64,000 nucleotides of DNA from Pantoea septica (GTDB lineage: Bacteria > Pseudomonadota > Gammaproteobacteria > Enterobacterales > Enterobacteriaceae), in assembly GCF_002095575.1 (NCBI RefSeq), contig NZ_MLJJ01000004.1:100059-164058 (forward strand), in the 5' to 3' direction. This document shows, in pieces, positions 9,756-18,436 of this stretch. The first letter of the stretch is position 1. Each line of letters begins with the position of its first letter. Below the pieces are notes generated by a model. It was not told where the DNA came from. It ran no database searches and worked only from the letters and a program-made list of their open reading frames with translations. A program made the position numbers and the translations under genes.

Positions 9756-11414
9756 ATGAATTTATTTAACATTGCACAGTCCGGTCTCAGCTCCGCGCAA
9801 TCTGCACTTAACGTAGTTGGTAATAATATTAATAACGCCTTCAATGGCGATACGCAGGATCTTTTTGTTAACGGCTATAGTAGACGGAATATCGTTCTGG
9901 GCGAGGCTGGCGGTCGCACAACCAGCAGCGGTTTTTTTGGCTACGGCGTTCAGGTTAATGATGTTGCTCGTGCCTATAACAGCTTTATCAGCAACCAGGT
10001 AAGAGGGGCAGCCAGTCAGTACACCGCGCTTAACGCGCAGTATGAGCAACTCAGCCAAATTGATAATATGCTGGGAGATGACACCAATAACATTTCCGTT
10101 TCGCTGGGGAATATTTTCGGTGCGCTGGAAAAAGTCAGCAGCGATCCCGTCAGCCCGTCAGCCAGGCAGGAGGTACTTTCCCAGTTTAAAACCATTGCTA
10201 ATCAATTCCGCAGCAACAGCAGCACGCTGAACGGCCTGGAGAAAAGTACCAATACCCAGATTAGCCAGTGTGTTGACGATATCAACTCATATACCTCTCA
10301 GCTGGCAGATATTAATCAGAAGATTAATAAAGTGCATGGCCAGACCGGGGGCGTGCCCGCCGATCTGCTTGATCAGCGTGATACGTTGCTGACAAAACTC
10401 AGCGAGCTGACAGGCATTAAGGTTGATGAAAACAGCACCGACGGCACTGTTAACGTCACCATGACTAACGGTATGCCGCTGGTGTACAACGGGCGCTCCT
10501 ATAATCTCGAAACCTCTACGGACGCAGCCGATCCTTCCAGAACGGTTGTGTCTTATATCGATGCTGCTGGCAACAAAATGCTGCTCGACGAAGATCGCAG
10601 CTCAGAAGGCAAGCTGGGTGGCCTCTTTAAATTCCGTAATAACGATCTTGTTGATGCCCGCAATCAGCTGAACCAGCTGGCATTGCAGATGGCAAATAAA
10701 TTCAACGAGGTCAATCAGCAGGGTTACGATCTCAACGGTGAGGCAGGCAAGGCGATTTTTGCCATTGACGATCCCACTGCGATCGCGAACCGCAATAATA
10801 GCGGCGATGCCAGCCTGTCGGTGAACTATACCGATATCAGCCAGGTACAGGCCACCGACTATGAGATCGCTTTTAACGGCACGGATTGGGAAGTGACCCG
10901 GGCGGACGGCTCGAAAGTGACGCCGACGGTGGGTAACGACGGCTCGCTTCAGTTTGATGGTATCAGCGTGATGCCACAGGGCACGCCGCAGAAAGGGGAC
11001 AGCTTTAGCCTTAATCCGGTTTCCGGCGCAGCAAGCAGCATCAGCGTAGCGCTGACCGATGGTGATGAAATCGCCGCTTCCAGTTCAGCCAATCCTGATG
11101 AAGAGAGCAATAACGAAAACATCAAAGAGATGATCGGCATTAAGACCCAAGAGGTCATCGGCAAGTCGACCCTGTCGGAGGCCTACGCCAGCCTGGCCAG
11201 TTCGGTGGGTTCATCTGCCTCGGCCCTTAAGGGAGAAATTGAAACCAGCGCCAGCGTGGCTAACGAATTTGTTAATCAGCAGCAGGCGGTGTCCGGGGTC
11301 GATCTCAATGAAGAGATGGTCAATATGCAGATGTTTACCCAGTACTATCAGGCAAATGCTCAGATTCTGCAAACGGCCACCACGCTTTTCGACACAATTT
11401 TAAGCATTCGATAA
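9756..11414 (+). CDS. flgK: Flagellar hook-filament junction protein FlgK (HAP1)
   Basis: FlgK is the first junction protein between hook and filament. The ATG at 9756 gives 552 residues; GTG codons at 9747 and 9750 are in frame but less likely. The N-terminal axial motif (MNLFNIAQSGLSSAQSALNV) and the C-terminal GVDLNEEMVNMQMFTQYYQAN identify it. Between NNI and GYSRR there are 14 residues rather than the usual 6, an apparent insertion around residues 28-38. A lone cysteine lies at residue 172. About 107 bases separate it from flgJ, leaving room for its own promoter. Confidence 0.95.
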   Translation: MNLFNIAQSGLSSAQSALNVVGNNINNAFNGDTQDLFVNGYSRRNIVLGEAGGRTTSSGFFGYGVQVNDVARAYNSFISNQVRGAASQYTALNAQYEQLSQIDNMLGDDTNNISVSLGNIFGALEKVSSDPVSPSARQEVLSQFKTIANQFRSNSSTLNGLEKSTNTQISQCVDDINSYTSQLADINQKINKVHGQTGGVPADLLDQRDTLLTKLSELTGIKVDENSTDGTVNVTMTNGMPLVYNGRSYNLETSTDAADPSRTVVSYIDAAGNKMLLDEDRSSEGKLGGLFKFRNNDLVDARNQLNQLALQMANKFNEVNQQGYDLNGEAGKAIFAIDDPTAIANRNNSGDASLSVNYTDISQVQATDYEIAFNGTDWEVTRADGSKVTPTVGNDGSLQFDGISVMPQGTPQKGDSFSLNPVSGAASSISVALTDGDEIAASSSANPDEESNNENIKEMIGIKTQEVIGKSTLSEAYASLASSVGSSASALKGEIETSASVANEFVNQQQAVSGVDLNEEMVNMQMFTQYYQANAQILQTATTLFDTILSIR

Positions 11415-11430
11415 GTCGGCATGAAAATAA

Positions 11431-11448
11431 CGCCTGTTTTGACAGGCG
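11431..11448 (+). terminator. Hairpin between flgK and flgL
   Basis: A perfect 7-bp stem, CGCCTGT (11431-11437) and ACAGGCG (11442-11448), has a 4-base loop and lies 16 bases after the flgK stop. No T-run follows. It may be a partial terminator or an mRNA-stabilising element rather than a full stop, since flgL normally shares the flgK transcript. Confidence 0.35.
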
Positions 11449-11491
11449 CAAACCTAACCGCATGCAATAAGCGAAAAGACAGGAAACTTTT

Positions 11492-12415
11492 ATGCGTCTC
11501 AGTTCTCACTATATGTTTCAGCGCACCATTGAGGGCATGTCTGATGCGATGAATCGCGGCAACGACATTTATAACAGCCTCTCTGCCGGGAGAACCTTAC
11601 TCAAGCCTTCAGACGATCCTGCGGGCGCCTCGCAGGCGATCACCTATCAAACCGCGCTGGCTAATATGGATCAGTTCGATACAGCCAGGATGTATGCCAG
11701 AGATGCGCTCGGTCAGGAAGATACGACGCTTACCTCTATCAGCAACATCCTGTGCAAAAATCTGTCAGAAAAAATTGTGGCGGGTGGCAACGGTGCCTAT
11801 TCCGATCAGGATCGCCAGGCGCTGGCGCAAGAATTACAGGGTATTCGTAATAACTTGCGCGATCTGGGGAACAGCAAAAATGGCAATGGCCGCTATATTT
11901 TTTCGGGTTATACCACAGGTACGCAGCCTTTCGATGAAGCCGGAAAATATCTGGGCGGCAACACACCCCTGACGCAAAATGTCGCAGACAGCACCAGCAT
12001 GCAGGTAGGGCATACCGGCAGCCAGGTTTTTATGAGCGATACGCCAGACGATCTGTTTGCAGCGCTTGATAAAGCGATAGCAGCACTGAATACGCCGGTT
12101 GAAAGCGATGAGGATCGGCAAAATCTTCAGAGTACGCTCGACAGCGTTAACGTTTCAGTTAAACACGGTATTGATAACCTTGGCAAAATCCAGGCAGAAG
12201 TGGGCACGCGGCTCCAGCAGCTGGATACGCTGGGGACGAACGCAGCGACAGAGCGCATTCGGCTTCAGTCCCGGCTGGAGCAAACCGTAGGTGCCGATCC
12301 TAATACCTGGACCCAGCTGGTAGGCCAGTCAAAAATGGCGGACTTTGCCATGACGGCCTCAATGACGGTATTCCAGTCGATGCAAAATATGTCCATTTTT
12401 TCTATGTTGCGATAG
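11492..12415 (+). CDS. flgL: Flagellar hook-filament junction protein FlgL (HAP3)
   Basis: FlgL is the second junction protein, on which the filament grows. The 307-residue protein has the flagellin-like N-terminus MRLSSHYMFQRTIEGMSDAM. The motif LLKPSDDPAGASQAI is the HAP3 form of the flagellin D0/D1 region. The C-terminal helix is MADFAMTASMTVFQSMQN. It carries one cysteine at residue 88 (ISNILCKNL), unusual for an exported axial protein. An AGGAAAC ribosome site precedes the ATG. Confidence 0.96.
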   Translation: MRLSSHYMFQRTIEGMSDAMNRGNDIYNSLSAGRTLLKPSDDPAGASQAITYQTALANMDQFDTARMYARDALGQEDTTLTSISNILCKNLSEKIVAGGNGAYSDQDRQALAQELQGIRNNLRDLGNSKNGNGRYIFSGYTTGTQPFDEAGKYLGGNTPLTQNVADSTSMQVGHTGSQVFMSDTPDDLFAALDKAIAALNTPVESDEDRQNLQSTLDSVNVSVKHGIDNLGKIQAEVGTRLQQLDTLGTNAATERIRLQSRLEQTVGADPNTWTQLVGQSKMADFAMTASMTVFQSMQNMSIFSMLR

Positions 12416-12439
12416 CGGCTCAGGATATCTGCTGCTAAA

Positions 12440-12454
12440 GGCATCCGGGATGCC
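12440..12454 (+). terminator. Small hairpin after flgL
   Basis: A 6-bp perfect stem, GGCATC (12440-12445) and GATGCC (12449-12454), has a 3-base loop, 24 bases past the flgL stop. No strong T-run follows, so termination would be weak. Confidence 0.3.
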
Positions 12455-12522
12455 GCTACTCTGTTTGCTGCTCTAACATCGGGGACTTTTACTTTAGGCA
12501 GCTTTTTTTAAGGTTCATCAAA

Positions 12523-14187
12523 ATGTTTCGTAATTTAAAAATATCCAGGGGTGTCAACTATATTGTGCTGATGTTTGTGCTGCTATTAGTAGCCTCTATA
12601 GCAATTGGTATGTATGGTTCAATCACCACCAGGGATAACTTTATCATCAGTAATGAAACGTCAGATAATCTGGTGGTGCTCCAACAGAGCGCGACCAGCA
12701 TCAACCGAGGAGTTGCACAGTTAAATGCCGTTATGCTGGCAAAAAGCCTGGGTAAAGACGTTGATAGCCGCAGTATTGATATTATTAATAAAGATATCGA
12801 TGGGGCGAAGTCCTCAATTGAAAAATTTATGTCAACACCTTTTTCTACGGAAGAGGAGATGCAGGCGGCAAAAAAAGTGAATTTCGCTTTTAACGCAATG
12901 CTGGATGATGCCAGATATAAAATGAAATTTGTCATGAACCCGCAAAGCTATCCTGACCGCAGAGATCAGGAAATCAGAGCGCGTAACGATTTGACAGAGA
13001 GTATCGATGTTTATACCGAAATAGCAGGTCATCTCAACGACCTGTATGTGACTGAAGCGGGAAATAATTACCAGAGGACTCTGATTATTAGTCTGGTCAG
13101 CCTGCTGGCTTCAGTTATTTGTGCCGTGGGTGCTTATCTCTGGCTGAAAAACATACTGTTTGCGCGACTTCATTATGCCGTTAAGGCGCTGGATACTATC
13201 GCTGAAGGTAACCTGAGCGAAAAAATTGAATCCCGAAACACTAATGAAATTGGTGAAATGCTCTCTTCGCTGGAAAATATGCGTCTCTCATTATCAAAGA
13301 CGATTTCTGGCATTCGTACGTCAACCCAACGCATCTATAGCAGCGCGCAGGAGATAGCCAGCGGCAATAACGATCTCTCATCTCGAACAGAGGAACAGGC
13401 CTCTGCGCTACAGCAAACCGCTGCCAGCATGGAAGAACTCAAAATAACGGTGCGACAGAATGCAGACAATGCGCACCATGCTCGTCAGCTAGCCGACGGC
13501 GCCAGCGTTAGCGCCTCCAGAGGCGGAGAGGTGATGACGCAGCTTGACACTATCATGCGGCAGATTATGAACAGCTCTCGCCAGATTGCTGATATCAATG
13601 CCGTTATTGACAGCATTGCGAATCAGACGAATATTCTGGCTCTTAATGCAGCCGTTGAGGCCGCGCGTGCAGGTGAACAGGGGCGAGGATTTGCTGTCGT
13701 TGCGGGTGAGGTTCGCAACCTTGCAAAACGCAGCGCTGATGCGGCAAAAGAGAGCCGTGAGCTGATCAATACGTGCGTGGCAAATATGACCACTGGCTCT
13801 CAACAGGTAGAAAGAGCCAGCGGCGCAATGCAGGATATCGTGCAGTCGGTTACGCAGGTTAATGACATCATGGCGGAGATTACCTCTGCTTCAGAAGAAC
13901 AGAGCATGGGCATTAACCAAATAGCCCAGGCCGTTAACGAGATGGATTTAGTGACCCAGCAGAATGCTGCCATGGTCGAGCAGGCTGCGGTCAGCGCCAG
14001 CAGTATGGAAGCAGAAACACAAAATCTGGAAAAGCAGGTGGCTCAGTTTAAAATCAAAGAAACCTCGAGCTTAAAAGTTCCCCTGCCAAAGAGCCTTCAA
14101 ACCCGCTTATTAACGGTGCCTGAGGCGGCAAAAAAAGAGTCGAGTATCAGCACGGCGGCGGCTGAGGATGACTGGACGACTTTCTAA
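12523..14187 (+). CDS. Methyl-accepting chemotaxis protein (Tar/Tsr-like receptor)
   Basis: This inner-membrane chemoreceptor of 554 residues is the only one in the island. Visible parts in order are TM1 (about 11-33), a periplasmic domain of about 150 residues of four-helix-bundle length, TM2 (about 186-208), HAMP (about 209-262), and methylation helices flanking the signalling tip QTNILALNAAVEAARAGEQG. The C-terminus ends DDWTTF, fitting the xWxxF tether that recruits CheR and CheB. The tip residue before Gln is Asn367, where E. coli receptors have Phe. The aspartate/serine-binding arginine context of Tar/Tsr is not recognisable, so the ligand is unknown. Confidence 0.96.
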   Translation: MFRNLKISRGVNYIVLMFVLLLVASIAIGMYGSITTRDNFIISNETSDNLVVLQQSATSINRGVAQLNAVMLAKSLGKDVDSRSIDIINKDIDGAKSSIEKFMSTPFSTEEEMQAAKKVNFAFNAMLDDARYKMKFVMNPQSYPDRRDQEIRARNDLTESIDVYTEIAGHLNDLYVTEAGNNYQRTLIISLVSLLASVICAVGAYLWLKNILFARLHYAVKALDTIAEGNLSEKIESRNTNEIGEMLSSLENMRLSLSKTISGIRTSTQRIYSSAQEIASGNNDLSSRTEEQASALQQTAASMEELKITVRQNADNAHHARQLADGASVSASRGGEVMTQLDTIMRQIMNSSRQIADINAVIDSIANQTNILALNAAVEAARAGEQGRGFAVVAGEVRNLAKRSADAAKESRELINTCVANMTTGSQQVERASGAMQDIVQSVTQVNDIMAEITSASEEQSMGINQIAQAVNEMDLVTQQNAAMVEQAAVSASSMEAETQNLEKQVAQFKIKETSSLKVPLPKSLQTRLLTVPEAAKKESSISTAAAEDDWTTF

Positions 14188-14238
14188 GGTTAAAAAGGAG
14201 AAAGCGTAAATGTTAACTGTTGTCGTTAATGTAAATAA

Positions 14239-14269
14239 AAAAACAGACAACGTTAATTTCTCTGTTTTT
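14239..14269 (+). terminator. Hairpin with T-run after the chemoreceptor gene
   Basis: AAAAACAGA (14239-14247) and TCTGTTTTT (14261-14269) form a perfect 9-bp stem with a 13-base loop. The right arm supplies a T-run and the left arm an A-run, a layout that can stop transcription either way. It is AT-rich and so not very stable. Confidence 0.4.
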
Positions 14270-14384
14270 AATGGCGCAGTTAACTTTATAAATTGCGCTT
14301 AATAGTAAACGCTTATTCGATTATTTAAACGGCGGTTTTTCAGTGATAATAGTTATGCTTGATTAACTGCCGGATATTATCACT

Positions 14385-15107
14385 GTGAATGGTCTCTATA
14401 CGCCAGAAGGACTCGCTAATAAAAACGAACTCTGGTCAAAATATGGCAGCCTTGTGCGGCGCGAAGCATTGCGTCTCCAGGCCCGCTTGCCAGCCAGCGT
14501 CGATATTGATGATTTAATTCAGGCGGGATCGATGGGTTTTCTTGCTGCCATTGATGAATACGATCCTAAAAAAGGCATTATTTTGCCAGCATGGATTACT
14601 CAACGGGTACGATGGGCGCTAATGGACGAGCTCCGCGCCCGTGACTGGGCATCGCGACGTATTCGTAACAATGCCAGAGAGATGGCCAGCGCTATTCAGC
14701 GTATTGAGCAGCGTAACGGGAAAGCAGCGACGGAAGCCGAGATCGCCGCCGAGCTGCAGATAACGCCAGGCGAGTATCATCAGATGCTGAGCGATACTAA
14801 CACCGGCCAGTTTTGCTCGCTGGAAGAATTAAATGAGCTAGCAGGTGAAAGCTTTGAGGCGACAGACGATCGTCATGAACTGCTTAACCCTTTTCATACA
14901 CTCTCTCTGCAATCTGTTACCGGCAAGCTCGCTGAAGAGATCAAGCAGCTACCGGAAAGAGAGCAGCTTTTGTTGAGTCTTTACTACCAGCAAGAGCTCA
15001 ACATGAAGGAGGTGAGTTTGATTCTGGGGCTGACCGAAACACGCATCAGCCAGTTGCATAGTCAAGCCCTTAAGCGCCTGCGCGCACGAATGGAAAAATA
15101 TATGTAA
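14385..15107 (+). CDS. fliA: Flagellar sigma factor FliA (sigma-28)
   Basis: FliA directs RNA polymerase to late flagellar and chemotaxis promoters and is held inactive by FlgM. The 240-residue protein starts with GTG (MNGLYTPEG), as in E. coli (MNSLYTAEG). Region 2 is visible at EALRLQARLPASVDIDDLIQAG and region 4 at LPEREQLLLSLYYQQELNMKE, followed by RISQLHSQALKRLRA. The island thus carries its own sigma factor next to flhDC. The linked fliZ gene of many enterics is absent. Confidence 0.96.
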   Translation: MNGLYTPEGLANKNELWSKYGSLVRREALRLQARLPASVDIDDLIQAGSMGFLAAIDEYDPKKGIILPAWITQRVRWALMDELRARDWASRRIRNNAREMASAIQRIEQRNGKAATEAEIAAELQITPGEYHQMLSDTNTGQFCSLEELNELAGESFEATDDRHELLNPFHTLSLQSVTGKLAEEIKQLPEREQLLLSLYYQQELNMKEVSLILGLTETRISQLHSQALKRLRARMEKYM

Positions 15108-15572
15108 TATTTTGTAAATTCAGTCATTGACCTGTAAATATTTTCATAAAAGCTGTAAGCGTTGAGCAAGTAAAGGAGGACCGCGTTAGGCAAAGTTGTT
15201 AAAAGTGCCTGGGTAAGAATTTTCTTAATGTTAATTTTCTTTTTTATTTGGTTAAATTTATTTTTTGCGAGTTTTTTGATATGGCGCAAATCAATTTAGC
15301 AAGTTCATGTTTTGACGTTATAGATATCGAAGGTAGTAATATACGTTATTAAATTCAGGTTATATATTTCTATTTTTTAGCAGGGTAATAGTTGAGATAA
15401 TTCGTCACGGAAATAAACTTTGATTGTTTATGAATCATGTTGGATAATTTCCCACCTCAACTGATATTCACTTGCGATGATGATGGCTGACTAATAGTCG
15501 CATGAATATTCCTTTTAACTCCTGAATTTGGCACGCCTGGCGATAGCTCGTCAGCATGTGCGAACGGATAAT
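15108..15572. promoter_or_regulatory. AT-rich 465-bp region upstream of flhDC
   Basis: No convincing gene lies here. The stretch is strongly AT-rich and very probably holds the flhDC promoter and long leader, where many global regulators act in E. coli. It contains a perfect Shine-Dalgarno-like AAAGGAGGA at 15172-15180 with no start codon at a usable distance; two GGA triplets there could be CsrA targets. An imperfect palindrome TTGAT...ATCAA spans 15276-15294. Promoter elements could not be fixed by eye. Confidence 0.5.
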
Positions 15573-15941
15573 ATGAACGCAACGAATAAAGAAGATTATC
15601 TGCAAAGTATTCACAATATTAACTTATCTTACTTGATCTTAGCTCAGCAGCTGATACGAGAAGATCAAATCAGTGCCGGCTTCAGGCTAGGGCTGCCTGA
15701 AGAGACGATCGATATGCTAAAAGAGCTGTCACTTCCGCAGCTTATTAAGCTGTCTTCAACCAGCCAGCTTATTCTCCGGCTTCGTCTGGATAATGAGGCG
15801 GTCATTGAGTGTCTGACTAAGGATTCTCGAGTTGATGCTCTACAGCAGATCCATACGGGGATTTTGCTCTCAACAGATTTGCTCAGTTTAATGAATGAGC
15901 ATAACGGTCTCGAATCAGGGGGAGAAGTAGGTAATGTGTGA
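15573..15941 (+). CDS. flhD: Flagellar master transcriptional regulator subunit FlhD
   Basis: FlhD pairs with FlhC as the FlhD4C2 activator of early flagellar promoters. The ATG at 15573 gives 122 residues (about 116-119 in E. coli/Salmonella). An upstream TTG at 15528 is in frame but adds an unrelated N-terminus. Signatures are IHNINLSYLILAQQLI and DSRVDALQQIHTGILLST, both nearly identical to E. coli. Its end overlaps flhC by 8 bases. Confidence 0.95.
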   Translation: MNATNKEDYLQSIHNINLSYLILAQQLIREDQISAGFRLGLPEETIDMLKELSLPQLIKLSSTSQLILRLRLDNEAVIECLTKDSRVDALQQIHTGILLSTDLLSLMNEHNGLESGGEVGNV

Positions 15942-16488
15942 AAAAAGTATTCTGGATGAAATAAAAGATGTAAAAATTGCTATAGAACTTATTTCGTTTG
16001 GCGCCCGGATTCAGGTGCTTGAAACTGAAACCAGCCTGAGCCGTCGTCGTTTACTGAAGCTATATAAAGAACTGCGTGGCTGCTCGCCGCCAAAAGGAAT
16101 GCTGCCTTTCTCTGCAGACTGGTTTATGGCGTGGGAGCGCAATATACACTCTTCCATGTTTTACAATATCTATCTTTATCTTCAGAAAACGACACGGCAA
16201 AGCTCAATCGAAACCATGATTAAGGCTTACCGCTTATATCTGGAACAATGTCCAATCAGCGCGGGAGAAAAGCCGGTATTAGGTCTGACCCGGGCCTGGA
16301 CGCTATTACGGTTTATAGATTGTGGAATGATCGCGCGTACAATCTGCAGCAGCTGTAAAGGAGGCTTTGTTACTACGAGTGAGTTTGCGAACGAATCGTT
16401 CACTTGCAGTTTGTGCTGCCCGCCTTCGCGCGCCAGCAAAAAAAATAATTTTTTTGCAGGCGCACAGTTACAGGCAGCAGCTAACTAA
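15934..16488 (+). CDS. flhC: Flagellar master transcriptional regulator subunit FlhC
   Basis: FlhC is the DNA-contacting partner of FlhD. The 184-residue protein begins MCEKSIL and contains LSRRRLLKLYKELRG and PPKGMLPFSADWFM, both hallmark segments. The C-terminal zinc site is intact, with Cys138, Cys141, Cys158 and Cys161 (E. coli 137, 140, 157, 160). The C-terminal tail is slightly shorter than the E. coli protein (192). Confidence 0.96.
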   Translation: MCEKSILDEIKDVKIAIELISFGARIQVLETETSLSRRRLLKLYKELRGCSPPKGMLPFSADWFMAWERNIHSSMFYNIYLYLQKTTRQSSIETMIKAYRLYLEQCPISAGEKPVLGLTRAWTLLRFIDCGMIARTICSSCKGGFVTTSEFANESFTCSLCCPPSRASKKNNFFAGAQLQAAAN

Positions 16489-16509
16489 GGCCGAATTGTC
16501 ATGTTTGAA

Positions 16510-16534
16510 CTCGCGCCTTTTTAAAGGGTGCGAG
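16510..16534 (+). terminator. Hairpin after flhC
   Basis: The stem pairs CTCGCGCC (16510-16517) with GGTGCGAG (16527-16534), eight pairs including one G-T. It lies 21 bases after the flhC stop, with only a weak T-rich stretch downstream. It could separate flhDC from motA-cheW transcription. Confidence 0.45.
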
Positions 16535-16604
16535 CTTTCCTTATACGAACGCAATAAGCCAGCTGCTGGAGCCATCGCAATATTGTCTTTATTAAGGAAT
16601 GCAT

Positions 16605-17483
16605 GTGCTAATACTTTTAGGTTATTTAACGGTGTGCGCCACTGTTTTTGGTGGCTTTGTCATAAGTGGTGGAAAGCTAGGGGCGCTTTATCAGCCTACT
16701 GAGTTGCTTATTATCGGCGGAGCAGGCGTAGGCGCTTTTATTGTAGGCAATAATGGTAACGCCATCAAAGCGACAATGAAGGCGTTCCCCCATATGTTTC
16801 GGGGATCGCACTATACCAAAGCGCTCTATATGGACCTGATGGCGATGATGTTTTTACTGCTCAATAAAAGCCGGCAAAGCGGCTTGATGTCGCTGGAAGC
16901 AGATATTGAAGATCCGCAAAATAGCCCCATTTTTTCAGCCTATCCACGCTTGCTGGCAGATAAGGTGCTGCTCTGCTTCGTGGTCGATTATTTACGCCTG
17001 ATGATCAGCGGAAATATGAACGCCTTTGAAATCGAAGCGCTGATGGACGTTGAGATTGAAACCTGTGAACACGAGCATGAAATACCGGCAAGTAGCCTGA
17101 ACGGCGTCGGGGATGCTTTTCCCGCTTTCGGCATCGTCGCTGCGGTCATGGGGGTTGTAAACGCACTGGCAGCCGCGGATCGTCCGGCCGCTGAGCTAGG
17201 GGAACTTATTGCTCATGCCATGGTTGGTACCTTCCTGGGTATTTTGCTGGCGTATGGTTTTATTCTGCCTCTTGCTACCCTTCTGCGCCAGAAAAGCAGC
17301 GAGCAAATTAAAATGTTGCAGTGCATCAAGGTCACTTTGCTGGCTGCAATCAACGGTTACGCGCCGCAAATTGCCGTTGAATATGGACGTAAATCGCTTT
17401 TCTCTACTGAGCGTCCTTCTTTCACGGAGCTGGAGGAACATGTGCGTCAGGCTAAGGCTGACAAAGGCTCTGGAGCAAGTTAA
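16605..17483 (+). CDS. motA: Flagellar motor stator protein MotA
   Basis: MotA forms the proton-driven stator with MotB in the inner membrane. I chose GTG at 16605 (292 residues) over the ATG at 16599. The AAGGA at 16594-16598 abuts the ATG but is six bases from the GTG, and E. coli motA also starts with GTG at this point (product MLILLGYL). Four hydrophobic segments are visible. The force-generating Arg and Glu (KSRQSGLMSLEADIE) and the prolines in GDAFPAFGIVAAVMG and FILPLATLL are conserved. Confidence 0.96.
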   Translation: MLILLGYLTVCATVFGGFVISGGKLGALYQPTELLIIGGAGVGAFIVGNNGNAIKATMKAFPHMFRGSHYTKALYMDLMAMMFLLLNKSRQSGLMSLEADIEDPQNSPIFSAYPRLLADKVLLCFVVDYLRLMISGNMNAFEIEALMDVEIETCEHEHEIPASSLNGVGDAFPAFGIVAAVMGVVNALAAADRPAAELGELIAHAMVGTFLGILLAYGFILPLATLLRQKSSEQIKMLQCIKVTLLAAINGYAPQIAVEYGRKSLFSTERPSFTELEEHVRQAKADKGSGAS

Positions 17484-18436
17484 TGAGCCAAAAGCATATT
17501 ATTGTTATCCGCAAGAAAAAAGGCCACGGCGGAGGGCATCATGGCGGCTCGTGGAAGATTGCTTATGCTGACTTCATGACCGCGATGATGGCTTTTTTTC
17601 TGGTGATGTGGCTGCTTTCAACCTCGACGCCGCTTCAGCGTGAGCAAATTGCCGAATACTTTAAAACGCCGCTCAAAGTCGCGCTCTCCAATGGCGAGAA
17701 AAGTAGTCTGAGCGATAGCGTTATTCCAGGTGGCGGTGCCGATCCTGTCAAGAATGATGGCGAAGTGAACAAAGCCAATTTAAAAAAGATTGAAGGTAAA
17801 AAAGATAAGCGCAAGCTGGCGGATGCACGAGAGGAGCTCGATAAGCTCATTCGTAACGATGCGCGCTTAAAAAATTATCAAGCCAACTTACGTCTTTCGC
17901 TGACCGAAGATGGCCTGCTGATTCAAATTATCGACAGTAACGATCGCCCAATGTTTAAAGTAGGCAGTAAAACGCTGGAACCCTACCTAAACGACATTCT
18001 TAAAGCACTGGTACCCGTGCTTAACACGTTACCTAACCGCATTACCCTGACTGGCCATACTGATTCGCTTCGCTATGCCAATGGCGATATTGGCTACAGC
18101 AACTGGGAGCTTTCTGCCGATCGCGCCAATGCCCTGCGCCGGGCGCTTATTGCTGGGGGGATGCCTGGGAATAAGTTCCTTCGCGTCATTGGCACGGCAG
18201 ATACGATGAACGTGGAAAATTCCAGCGCGGACGATCCTGTCAACCGCCGTATCAGCATTCTGGTACTGAGTCGGAACAAAGAAGAGTCGATTTTGAACGA
18301 AGACACCCTGGTACAAAATATGGCGGCGAGTGATGAGGACGAAAAGCTCAAGGCGATTTTGAACATGCGGCCCGTTACGGCGGAAGAGCTTCATCAGTTA
18401 CCCGCCGCTCAGCCTGAATCAGGGGTGGAAAAATGA
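17483..18436 (+). CDS. motB: Flagellar motor stator protein MotB
   Basis: MotB anchors the stator to peptidoglycan and carries the proton-binding aspartate. The 317-residue protein has one TM helix following SWKIAYADFMTAMMAFFLVM, with Asp30 equivalent to E. coli Asp32. A plug/linker region follows, then a C-terminal OmpA-like peptidoglycan-binding domain (LTGHTDSLRY, NWELSADRANALRRAL, NRRISILVL). The start overlaps the motA stop by one base, and the end overlaps cheA as ATGA. Confidence 0.97.
   Translation: MSQKHIIVIRKKKGHGGGHHGGSWKIAYADFMTAMMAFFLVMWLLSTSTPLQREQIAEYFKTPLKVALSNGEKSSLSDSVIPGGGADPVKNDGEVNKANLKKIEGKKDKRKLADAREELDKLIRNDARLKNYQANLRLSLTEDGLLIQIIDSNDRPMFKVGSKTLEPYLNDILKALVPVLNTLPNRITLTGHTDSLRYANGDIGYSNWELSADRANALRRALIAGGMPGNKFLRVIGTADTMNVENSSADDPVNRRISILVLSRNKEESILNEDTLVQNMAASDEDEKLKAILNMRPVTAEELHQLPAAQPESGVEK

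Noticed and set aside
15062..15289. 75-codon minus-strand frame at the fliA end and flhDC leader
   Set aside because: Lys/Ile/Asn-rich translation of AT-rich DNA overlapping fliA; no ribosome site or homology could be recognised.
15276..15294. TTGAT...ATCAA palindrome as a possible FNR site upstream of flhDC
   Set aside because: The half-sites are nine bases apart, whereas FNR needs four, so it does not fit.
16367..16702. Plus-strand frame bridging the flhC end and the motA start
   Set aside because: It lies out of frame with both real genes and has no recognisable sequence.
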